The translations under genes and the position numbers were made by a program. Positions 54,833-62,686 of a stretch of 64,000 nt of DNA are shown here, piece after piece. Under the pieces are notes generated by a model. The model saw only the letters and a program-made list of their open reading frames with translations, had not been told where the DNA came from and made no database searches. Positions within the stretch are counted from its first letter, which is position 1. Each line of letters opens with the position of its first letter. Source of the DNA: Micromonospora nigra (GTDB taxonomy: Bacteria; Actinomycetota; Actinomycetes; Mycobacteriales; Micromonosporaceae); assembly GCF_900091585.1 (NCBI RefSeq), contig NZ_FMHT01000003.1, positions 3,959,501 through 4,023,500 on the forward strand. The letters run 5' to 3'.

Positions 54833-55744
54833 TCAGTCGACGACGGCGAAGGCGCGGACCGGGAAGGTGCCCATCCCGGCCACCCTCGGCGGGGCGGCGG
54901 TGAACCGGAACCCCTCCGGGGGCAGGGCGTCCAGCCCGGTCAGGTGCTCCACGATCGGGATCCCGGCCGCCAGCAGGATGCTGTGCGCGGGGCGCTCGCC
55001 GGCCGCGACCGGGCCCATGTCGTCGATGTTGATCGAGTCGATGCCCACCAGGGCGGCGCCCGCGTCGACCAGGGCACCGGCACCGGCACCGGTCAGGTAC
55101 GGAGCCTCGGGTGCGCCGTAGCGCTCGGTGCCGAAGTGCGCCGACCAGCCGGTGTGCAGCAGCACCGCCCTGCCGGCCACGTCGTACGGGGCCAGCAGCA
55201 GCCGGTCCACCGCGCGGACGTCGGCCGGCACCCGGACCACGACTCCGGGCAGTTCGGCGAGCCGGTCCAGCGGGGTGCCGGTGAGGTCGACGCCGTCGGC
55301 GTAGCGGTGTGCCGGGGTGTCCACGTACGTGCCGGTGTTGGCGATCATGTCGATCCTGCCGACGTGGAACTCGGTGCCCGGCGCGTAGTTCGCCCGGGAC
55401 GCCTCGAACGTCAGCCAGTCGGTGATCCGTGGCGCCGGCCACCCGGGCAGGGTGACCATCCCGTCGGTGACGGGGTGGCTCAGCTCGACCAGTCGAGGGG
55501 CTCCGCCGGGCGACCGGGTGCCGACGCCGCGACCGCCCTTGTGCGGTTCCTCGATGATCGTCCTGTTGCTGATCCGGACGTCGGCCACCATCAGCAGGCC
55601 GAGGTGCCGGACGAAGAGCGCGGCGAGGTCCGCCTCGTCGACGTCCCGCCCCGGGATGTCCAGCCGGAAGCCCTCGGTCCGCAGCCTGCCACCGTTGGCG
55701 AAGCTCACCTCCGCGTCGAACCGCGCGCGCCACTGTCCGCTCAT
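54833..55744 (-). CDS. Cyclase-family hydrolase (kynurenine formamidase-like) with N-terminal extension
   Basis: 303 residues. The cyclase domain begins near residue 82 (LVELSHPVTDGMVTLPGWP) and includes IANTGTYVDTPAHRYADG, HTGWSAHFGTERYG and GIDSINIDDMG. The usual metal motif HxGTHxDxPxH appears as NTGTYVDTPAH: two His are replaced by Asn and Tyr, a change that would alter metal binding. The first 80 residues (RARFDAEVSFANGGRLRTEGFRLDIPG) are an extra domain I cannot assign. Substrate unknown. Confidence 0.78.
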   Translation of the reverse strand: MSGQWRARFDAEVSFANGGRLRTEGFRLDIPGRDVDEADLAALFVRHLGLLMVADVRISNRTIIEEPHKGGRGVGTRSPGGAPRLVELSHPVTDGMVTLPGWPAPRITDWLTFEASRANYAPGTEFHVGRIDMIANTGTYVDTPAHRYADGVDLTGTPLDRLAELPGVVVRVPADVRAVDRLLLAPYDVAGRAVLLHTGWSAHFGTERYGAPEAPYLTGAGAGALVDAGAALVGIDSINIDDMGPVAAGERPAHSILLAAGIPIVEHLTGLDALPPEGFRFTAAPPRVAGMGTFPVRAFAVVD

Positions 55745-55919
55745 CCCGCCAGCGGATCATGGGACGGTGGCCTGGTCAAGGTCCGTTGCCGCAGGTCCAC
55801 CCGGGGAGCGGGGAGCTGCGGGCCTCCCCGAACAGGTCCGCCCACCCCCGGCCCTCCCGGGTCGACGTACCTCATTCTCGGGCTGGTCCGGAGCGTGGTC
55901 TTGAAGATCCTTGTTCGTT

Positions 55920-55934
55920 CCCCGAAGTTCGGGG
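55920..55934. terminator. Short hairpin before the AraC gene end
   Basis: CCCCGAA-G-TTCGGGG, a perfect 7-bp palindromic pair, lies 12 bases after the stop of the AraC gene, in the 202-base gap to the cyclase gene. With a one-base centre the real loop would be GAAGTTC inside a 4-bp GC stem. Terminator or operator. Confidence 0.35.
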
Positions 55935-55946
55935 GAGCAGCCGCGC

Positions 55947-56843
55947 TCAGGCGGTGAGCAGGGCGCGGAGGCGGGCGGGCGGGTGGCCCACGTGGTCACG
56001 GACGACCCGGGTCAGGTGGGCCTGGTCGGCGAAGCCGTACGCCGAGGCCAGCTCACGCAGCGGCGGCCCGTCCGCCTCGGCGAGCGTGTCGAGGACCGCC
56101 CGGACCCGCAGCCGGTTGCGGTAGGCGGTGAGGCTGCTTCCGGTGACCCGCTGGAAGACCCGGCTGAGGTGGTGCGGTGACGTGCCCAGCCGCTGTGCCA
56201 CGTCGTTCAGGCCCAGCGCGAAGTCGCCGGCGGTGAGCACCTCCCGCGCCCGGTCGGCCAGCTGGCGGTGGGCCGCCAGGGTGGCGGGCCGGCGCCGCAC
56301 CGTACGGTCCAGGGCCGCGTCGGGCGGTTCGCCGTCGCCGCTGCCGCCGCTGTGCTGCAGCAGCCGGTCGAGGAAGCGGTGCAACCGCTCGGCCATCTCG
56401 AAGCGGTCCACTCCGCGGCGCAACTCGGCGATCAGCAGGCGGTGCGCCAGGTCGAGCCGGTCGTCGGCGGACCCGTCCCAGCCGGTGCGGTGCAGCCAGC
56501 CGTCCGCGTCGGGCCGGGCGGCCAGCACCTCCGGGTCGACCTCCAGGCAGGTGTACGAGTCGCCGCAGCCCAGCGGATGGGCCACCGCCAACTCGTCGCC
56601 CGGTCTGAGCATCAGCACCGAGGTGGCGTCGGCGAACCGGGTGCGACCGTTGACCCGCCGCCGGTACGCGCCGGACCGACCCAGGACCACCTTGTGGCTC
56701 TCCTGCTCGGCGGGCTCGGACCAGCCGTGGTGCTCGACGATGCAGCGCACCTGGTAGGCCAGTATCCCGTCCGGGTGCCCCAGCACCCGCCAGCGGGCGG
56801 GGGTGGTGTTCTGGCGCGGGTCGCTGCCCACTCCCTCCGGCAT
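55947..56843 (-). CDS. AraC family transcriptional regulator
   Basis: 298 residues. An N-terminal cupin-like sensing domain of about 150 residues (RVLGHPDGILAYQVRCIVEHHGWSEP, FADATSVLMLRPGDELAVAHP) is followed by two HTH motifs (about 195-295: LNDVAQRLGTSPHHLSRVFQRVTGSSLTAYRNRLR, ELASAYGFADQAHLTRVVRDHVGHPP). The first part resembles regulators that sense small aromatic or sugar ligands; the ligand is unknown. GGGAGGCAGGA stands before the ATG at 56843. Its neighbour the cyclase gene, downstream on the same strand, may be a target. Confidence 0.85.
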   Translation of the reverse strand: MPEGVGSDPRQNTTPARWRVLGHPDGILAYQVRCIVEHHGWSEPAEQESHKVVLGRSGAYRRRVNGRTRFADATSVLMLRPGDELAVAHPLGCGDSYTCLEVDPEVLAARPDADGWLHRTGWDGSADDRLDLAHRLLIAELRRGVDRFEMAERLHRFLDRLLQHSGGSGDGEPPDAALDRTVRRRPATLAAHRQLADRAREVLTAGDFALGLNDVAQRLGTSPHHLSRVFQRVTGSSLTAYRNRLRVRAVLDTLAEADGPPLRELASAYGFADQAHLTRVVRDHVGHPPARLRALLTA

Positions 56844-57012
56844 TCCTGCCTCCCCGGGTCGTCGGTCGCGCGGCGACGTGTCGGTTCCACGCGGGTGGGG
56901 GTCACGCCGTGGACTGCGATGCGACGTCCCACCGGAGAGATAGTGTCGACCTTCGTGCCCCCCGTCCAGGCGGACGAGGGGCGATCGTCGTGTCCCCGCC
57001 TCGGAAGTGATC

Positions 57013-60000
57013 ATGACTGCGCTGATCGGACTGTTCGCCGCCGCCCTGGCCGATCCGGGTCTGGCCCGGGCGCGGGACCTGGCGCGCTCCGGCGCGGCCC
57101 AGGTCGACGGCCTCGACCTGACCGCCCCGCCGGCGCTGCGCCCGTTCGCGGTCGCCGCCGTCGCGGCGGATCCCGGCGACGCGGCGGGCGGGGGTGCGGG
57201 CCGCCCGGTGCTCGCCGTCACCGCGACCACCCGGGAGGCCGACGACCTCGCCGCCGCACTGGGCAGCCTGCTCCCACCCGGGCAGGTGGCGGTGTTCCCG
57301 AGCTGGGAGACGCTGCCCCACGAACGGCTCTCACCCCGGTCGGACACCGTCGGCCGGCGGCTGGCCGTGCTCCGCCGGCTGGCCCACCCGGACTCCGCCG
57401 ACTCGCACGGGCGCACCGGCCGGCTGCGGGTGGTCGTCGCCCCGGTCCGCTCGGTGCTGCAACCGCAGCTCAAGGGGCTCGGCGACTTGGAGCCGGTGCA
57501 GCTCGCCGCCGGCGAGGAAGCCGACCTGGAGGACGTGGCCCGCCAGCTCACCGGCATGGCGTACGCGCGGGTCGACCTGGTCACCAAGCGGGGCGAGTTC
57601 GCCGTACGCGGCGGCATCCTGGACGTCTTCCCGCCGACCGACGAGCATCCCTCCCGGGTCGAGTTCTGGGGCGACGAGGTGGAGGAGATCCGCACCTTCG
57701 CCGTGGCCGACCAGCGCACCATCGAGCAGGTCGCGCAGCTCTGGGCACCGCCGTGCCGGGAACTGCTGCTCACCCCGTCGGTGCGCCGGCGGGCCGCCGC
57801 GTTGGCGCAGGAACACCCCGAGCTGACCGAGATCCTCGACAAGCTGGCCGAGGGCATCCCCGTCGAGGGCATGGAGTCCCTGGCCCCGGCGCTGATCGGC
57901 GCGGACTCGATGGAGCTGTTGCTGGACTGCATGCCGGCGGGCACCCACGTGCTGTTGTGCGACCCGGAGCGCATCCGCACCCGGGCGCACGACCTGGTGC
58001 GTACCTCGGCGGAGTTCCTCGCGGCGAGCTGGGCCGCCGCCGCCGTCGGCGGCCAGGCCCCGGTCGACCTCGGCGCTGCCGCCTTCCGCACCCTGGCCGA
58101 GGTGCGCGCCGCCGCCGGGCGGCTGCGCCAGCCCTGGTGGACGCTGTCGCCGTTCGGTCTGGCCGAGCCCGACGCGGAGCCGACCCGGCAGCCCTGGGAG
58201 GACGAGCCGGAGACCGCCGACGTCATCCCCGACGACGCGGTCGCGGTGGCCCTGGCCGCCCAACCGGCTCCGCTCTACCACGGCGAGACCGCACGGGTGG
58301 TCGACGACCTCAAGCGGTGGACAGGCGAGGGCTGGTCGGTCGCGCTGGTCTTCGAGGGGCACGGCCCCGCCCAACGGGCCGTGGAGGTGCTCCGCGACGC
58401 CGGGCTGGGCGCCCGGCTGACCGAACAGGTGCCGACCGCCCCGGCCCCCGGTGAGGTGCTGGTCACCTGCGGCTCGCTGGCCAGCGGCTTCGTCGACGAG
58501 GCGTCCCGGTTCGTGCTGCTCACCGGCAACGACGTCACCGGCGGGCGGGGCACCTCCACCCGCGACATGCGCAAGATGCCCAGCCGGCGACGCAACACCA
58601 TCGACCCGCTGGAGCTGAAGGCCGGCGACCACGTGGTGCACGAACAGCACGGCATCGGCCGGTACGTCGAGCTGGTGCAGCGCGTCGTCAACGGGGCCAG
58701 CCGGGAGTACCTGGTCATCGAGTACGCCGCCAGCAAGCGCGGCCAGCCCGGTGACCGGCTGTTCGTGCCCACCGACCAGCTCGACCAGCTCTCCCGCTAC
58801 GTCGGCGGTGAACAGCCCACCCTGCACAAGATGGGCGGCTCCGACTGGCAGAAGTCCAAGGCACGGGCTCGCAAGGCGGTCAGGGAGATCGCCGCGCAGC
58901 TCATCCAGCTCTACGCGGCCCGCAAGGCGTCCAAGGGGCACGCGTTCGGGCCGGACACCCCGTGGCAGCGGGAGCTGGAGGACGCCTTCCCCTGGCAGGA
59001 GACCCCCGACCAGCTCGCCGCGATCGAGGAGGTCAAGGGGGACATGGAGCAGACCGTCCCGATGGACCGGCTGATCTGCGGCGACGTCGGGTACGGCAAG
59101 ACCGAGATCGCGGTGCGCGCGGCGTTCAAGGCGGTGCAGGACGGCAAGCAGGTCGCCGTGCTGGTGCCCACCACCCTGCTCGTGCAGCAGCACTACAACA
59201 CGTTCGCCGAGCGGATGAGCCAGTTCCCGGTGGAGATCAGGCAGCTGTCCCGGTTCCAGACGCCGAAGGAGGCCGAGCAGACCCTGGCGATGGCCGGCGA
59301 CGGCACCGCCGACATCGTCATCGGCACCCACCGGCTGCTCCAGGCGGCCACCCGGTTCAAGTCGCTGGGTCTGGTCATCGTCGACGAGGAGCAGCGCTTC
59401 GGCGTCGAGCACAAGGAACACCTGAAGTCGATGCGGGCCTCGGTGGACGTGCTGAGCATGTCGGCCACCCCGATCCCCCGAACGCTGGAGATGGCGATCA
59501 CCGGCATCCGGGAGATGTCCACCATCGCCACCCCGCCGGAGGAGCGGCACCCGGTGCTGACCGCCGTCGGGGCGTACGACGAGCGGCAGGTGGCTGCCGC
59601 GATCCACCGCGAGTTGCTGCGCGACGGGCAGGTGTTCTACCTGCACAACCGGGTGGAGTCGATCGAGCGGACGGCGCGGAAGCTGCGCGAGCTGGTGCCG
59701 GAGGCGCGGGTGGCGGTGGCGCACGGCCAACTGGGTGAGGAGGCGCTGGAGAAGGTCATGGTCGGCTTCTGGGAGAAGGAGTTCGACGTGCTGGTCTGCA
59801 CCACGATCGTGGAGTCCGGCATCGACATCCCGAACGCCAACACCCTGATCGTGGAGCGCGCCGACCTGCTGGGCCTGGCCCAGCTGCACCAGATCCGGGG
59901 CCGGGTGGGCCGTGGGCGGGAGCGGGCGTACGCCTACTTCCTCTATCCGCGGGACAAGCCGCTGACCGAGCACGCGCACGAGCGGCTCGCCACCATCGCC

Positions 60001-60663
60001 CAGCACACCGAGCTGGGCGCGGGCATGTACGTGGCGATGAAGGACCTGGAGATCCGGGGCGCGGGCAACCTGCTCGGCGGTGAGCAGTCCGGCCACATCG
60101 AGGGCGTCGGCTTCGACCTGTACGTGCGCATGGTGGGCGAGGCGGTGCAGGCGTTCAAGGGCGAACGCCCCGAGGAGGAGACGGACGTCAAGATCGATCT
60201 TCCGGTCGACGCGCACCTGCCGCACGACTACGTCGCCGTGGAGCGGCTGCGCCTGGAGATGTACCGCAAGCTCGCCGAGGCGCGCGACGAGGAGCGGCTG
60301 CGCGAGGTGGCCGCCGAGATGACCGACCGGTACGGCGAGCCGCCCGCTCCGGTGCAGAACCTGCTGGCGGTGGCCCGGTTCCGGCTGCTGGCCCGCTGCT
60401 ATGGCCTCACCGACGTCAGCATGCAGGGCAGGCACCTGCGGTTCGGCCCGCTGCCACTGCCGGACTCCAAGCAGCTTCGGCTCAAGCGTTACCACCCCGA
60501 CTCGGTCTACAAGGCGGCCCTCGACCAGGTCAGCGTGCCCCGTCCGACCACCCGCCGGGTCGGCGGCGAACCGCTGCGCGACCAGGCTCTCCTGGACTGG
60601 TGCGCCCAACTCCTGCACGACGTCCTGGGCTCCCCCACCCCCGCCGGCTCTCGTCGATCATGA
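57013..60663 (+). CDS. mfd: Transcription-repair coupling factor
   Basis: 1216 residues. UvrB-like N-terminal domain (VFPSWETLPHERLSPRSDTVGRR; TKRGEFAVRGGILDVFPPT), the RNA-polymerase interaction domain (GDHVVHEQHGIGRYVELVQR), and a RecG-like translocase with Walker A GDVGYGKTE at about 690-698, DEEQRFGVEHKE, SMSATPIPRTLEMA and GRVGRGRERAYAYF. The TRCF domain closes it. It frees stalled RNA polymerase and recruits UvrA. GGAAG 5 nt upstream favours ATG 57013 over the GTG at 57007. Confidence 0.96.
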   Translation: MTALIGLFAAALADPGLARARDLARSGAAQVDGLDLTAPPALRPFAVAAVAADPGDAAGGGAGRPVLAVTATTREADDLAAALGSLLPPGQVAVFPSWETLPHERLSPRSDTVGRRLAVLRRLAHPDSADSHGRTGRLRVVVAPVRSVLQPQLKGLGDLEPVQLAAGEEADLEDVARQLTGMAYARVDLVTKRGEFAVRGGILDVFPPTDEHPSRVEFWGDEVEEIRTFAVADQRTIEQVAQLWAPPCRELLLTPSVRRRAAALAQEHPELTEILDKLAEGIPVEGMESLAPALIGADSMELLLDCMPAGTHVLLCDPERIRTRAHDLVRTSAEFLAASWAAAAVGGQAPVDLGAAAFRTLAEVRAAAGRLRQPWWTLSPFGLAEPDAEPTRQPWEDEPETADVIPDDAVAVALAAQPAPLYHGETARVVDDLKRWTGEGWSVALVFEGHGPAQRAVEVLRDAGLGARLTEQVPTAPAPGEVLVTCGSLASGFVDEASRFVLLTGNDVTGGRGTSTRDMRKMPSRRRNTIDPLELKAGDHVVHEQHGIGRYVELVQRVVNGASREYLVIEYAASKRGQPGDRLFVPTDQLDQLSRYVGGEQPTLHKMGGSDWQKSKARARKAVREIAAQLIQLYAARKASKGHAFGPDTPWQRELEDAFPWQETPDQLAAIEEVKGDMEQTVPMDRLICGDVGYGKTEIAVRAAFKAVQDGKQVAVLVPTTLLVQQHYNTFAERMSQFPVEIRQLSRFQTPKEAEQTLAMAGDGTADIVIGTHRLLQAATRFKSLGLVIVDEEQRFGVEHKEHLKSMRASVDVLSMSATPIPRTLEMAITGIREMSTIATPPEERHPVLTAVGAYDERQVAAAIHRELLRDGQVFYLHNRVESIERTARKLRELVPEARVAVAHGQLGEEALEKVMVGFWEKEFDVLVCTTIVESGIDIPNANTLIVERADLLGLAQLHQIRGRVGRGRERAYAYFLYPRDKPLTEHAHERLATIAQHTELGAGMYVAMKDLEIRGAGNLLGGEQSGHIEGVGFDLYVRMVGEAVQAFKGERPEEETDVKIDLPVDAHLPHDYVAVERLRLEMYRKLAEARDEERLREVAAEMTDRYGEPPAPVQNLLAVARFRLLARCYGLTDVSMQGRHLRFGPLPLPDSKQLRLKRYHPDSVYKAALDQVSVPRPTTRRVGGEPLRDQALLDWCAQLLHDVLGSPTPAGSRRS

Positions 60664-60710
60664 AGTTGTTCCGGTCCCGCCCGACGTGTCGCGGTCACAA
60701 CTTCGTGGTC
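60656..60710 (+). terminator. Inverted repeat at the mfd stop codon
   Basis: GATCATGAAGTTGT (60656-60669) and ACAACTTCGTGGTC (60697-60710) form a 14-bp stem with two G-T pairs around a 27-nt loop. The left arm contains the mfd stop codon. It may end mfd transcription. Related sequence (GATCAAGAAGTT) occurs at 44300, which suggests a dispersed intergenic repeat. The following bases to 60807 are G-rich and show no gene. Confidence 0.5.
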
Positions 60711-60807
60711 AGTCGGGGCCGGGTGGGGCGGGATGGGAAGGGGCCGGGGTGGGCAGGTGGGCGGGGGCGGGGTGGGGGTGGGTGGGGGGCATGAGAGAGT
60801 GACGGGC

Positions 60808-61563
60808 ATGCGTGCTCGCCGTCTTGTCGCCGTCGCCAGCGTGGCGGTCGGCCTCGTCGCCCTCTCCGGTTGCCGTACCGAGCCCGGTGTCGCCGCGTAT
60901 GTCGGCGATCACCGCATCACCGAGGACGCGGTCACCGCCGTCCTCGACGACGCGCGGGCGAAGAACCCGGCACCGACGGCGGCTCCCGAGAACGGGCAGC
61001 CGCCCCAGCAGCCGGTTCTGCCGGGGCGCAGCCAGGTGGTGACCACGCTGGTGCTCGCCGAGGTGTGTGAGCGGGTGTCGGCGGAGGAGGGCTACCAGCC
61101 GCAGGGCCAGGCCCCTCCGGGGCAGATCGCCCAGCGCTTCGGCCTGTCGCCCGAGACCGACTACGTGCAGCTCCTCGCCGATCTCGGCACCTGCCTGTCG
61201 GGCATCCCGGCGGGCCAGCCGGTCGAGCCGACGCCGCAGGAGCTGGCGGATCTGGTGGCTGCCGGCAAGCGGGCCAGTCCCGAGCTGGCCGCGCAGCCCG
61301 ACGAGGCCGTGGCCCGGCAGCTCGACGTGCCGACCCTGCGCAACGCCCTGGGCAGCCGGGACTCCCTGGCCGCCGTGGTGGAGCGCTACGACGTCACCGT
61401 CAACCCGCGCTACCGTCCGCTGGAGTACCCGCTGCTCAACCTCACGGTGGACATCCCCGCGGTGACGGTGCCGCTGGGCGAGCCGGCGTCCGACGTCGTC
61501 ACCGACGTCTCCACCCCGGATCCGCTGCCGGCCGGCAGGGGAACCGGCCCGACCGACGGCTGA
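60808..61563 (+). CDS. SurA-N-like lipoprotein (putative chaperone/foldase)
   Basis: 251 residues. Lipobox LSGC (Cys22), then PGVAAYVGDHRITEDAVTAVLDDAR, the beginning of the SurA N-terminal chaperone fold, a Pro-rich loop, LVLAEVCERVSAEEGY, and a helical rest. No parvulin-type PPIase domain can be seen, so chaperone action only. C-terminal 40 residues are Pro/Val-rich. GAGAGAG lies 8 nt before the ATG; GTG at 60799 is possible. mazG follows after one base, so the two are coupled. Confidence 0.75.
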   Translation: MRARRLVAVASVAVGLVALSGCRTEPGVAAYVGDHRITEDAVTAVLDDARAKNPAPTAAPENGQPPQQPVLPGRSQVVTTLVLAEVCERVSAEEGYQPQGQAPPGQIAQRFGLSPETDYVQLLADLGTCLSGIPAGQPVEPTPQELADLVAAGKRASPELAAQPDEAVARQLDVPTLRNALGSRDSLAAVVERYDVTVNPRYRPLEYPLLNLTVDIPAVTVPLGEPASDVVTDVSTPDPLPAGRGTGPTDG

Positions 61564-61564
61564 G

Positions 61565-62545
61565 ATGACTCCCCGGATCGTCCTGCTGGTGACCTCGCCC
61601 CGGTTGCCGGCCGGCCTGCTGACGGCCGCCGCCTGGGACGTCGTCCGCGCCGCGGCGGTGTTCGCCGGCGAGGAGACCGAGCTGACCACGGCGGTACGGG
61701 CGGCGGGCGCGCAGGTCACCGTGCCCGACGGGCCGGCGGTCCCGGTGCTGCTCGACGCGGCCCGGGGGAGTGGCACGGCCGTGTGGCTGGCCGGGCCGGC
61801 CGGTGACGAGTCCCTGGCCCGGGAGTTGGGCCTGCGGTTGGCCCGGGAACCGGGGCTGGCCGAGCTGGAGTTGATGTACGGCTCCTGGGATCCGCCGGGC
61901 GCCCGGCTGCTCGACGCGGTGGCGGTGATGGACCGGCTCGCCTCTCCCGGCGGTGATCCGTGGAAGCGGGCGCAGACCCACCGCAGCCTCGCCGGCTTCC
62001 TGTTGGAGGAGTGCTACGAGGCGTACGACGCGATCAGCGCCGACGACACCGACGCGTTGCGTGAGGAACTGGGCGACGTGCTGCTCCAGGTGGTGCTGCA
62101 CGCGCGCCTGGCCGAGGAACTGCCCGAGGGCGCACGCTGGTCGATCGACGACGTGGCCGGCGGACTGGTCGACAAGATGGTGCGGCGCAATCCGCACGTC
62201 TTCGCCGACGACGCCGCCGACTCCATCGAGGAGATCGAGGCCAACTGGGAACGCATCAAGCGGTCCGAGAAGGCCCGCGACTCGGTGCTCGACGGCATCG
62301 CCCTGAGCCAGCCGGCCCTGGCCCTGGCCGCGAAGGTTCTCGACCGGGCGGCCCGGGTGGGTCTGGCGGTGCCGCCGCCACTGGCCGACTCCCAGGTTGA
62401 CGCGGAGGCTCGGCTCGGCGCGAGCCTGCTGGCGGCCGTCGCCGCCGCCCGCGAGGCCGGGCTGGACCCGGAGGCGGCGCTGCGTCGCACGACCCTGGCG
62501 TACGCCGACGCCGTCCGCGCCGTCGAGCGGGGCGACACCGGCTGA
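61565..62545 (+). CDS. mazG: MazG family nucleoside triphosphate pyrophosphohydrolase
   Basis: 326 residues. The N-terminal 115 residues are a degenerate domain (VLLVTSPRLPAGLLTAAAWDVVRAA). The MazG domain follows: DPWKRAQTHRSLAGFLLEECYEAYDAI with the metal-binding EExxE-like cluster and REELGDVLLQVVLHARLAEE. It hydrolyses NTPs to NMPs, cleaning up aberrant nucleotides. The usual CPWD start of the domain reads DPWK. The C-terminal half is a second, partly degenerate MazG-like helical part. Confidence 0.88.
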   Translation: MTPRIVLLVTSPRLPAGLLTAAAWDVVRAAAVFAGEETELTTAVRAAGAQVTVPDGPAVPVLLDAARGSGTAVWLAGPAGDESLARELGLRLAREPGLAELELMYGSWDPPGARLLDAVAVMDRLASPGGDPWKRAQTHRSLAGFLLEECYEAYDAISADDTDALREELGDVLLQVVLHARLAEELPEGARWSIDDVAGGLVDKMVRRNPHVFADDAADSIEEIEANWERIKRSEKARDSVLDGIALSQPALALAAKVLDRAARVGLAVPPPLADSQVDAEARLGASLLAAVAAAREAGLDPEAALRRTTLAYADAVRAVERGDTG

Positions 62546-62686
62546 GGCCGCGCACAGGCCTCGATCCGGCGGAGGTGCCGGCCGGGCGCTCGGGACGCTC
62601 GAGGACCTGCCCGCCGACGGCGGGGGCCCGCACGGGCCCTCGGCGGTACCGGAGCGCCGTGGCGTCGACACCGTTAAGGTCGGCGG

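Noticed and set aside
57331..60618. Very long antisense open frame of over 1000 codons opposite mfd
   Set aside because: Shadow of mfd codon bias: the translation is rich in His, Arg, Leu and Gly without domains.
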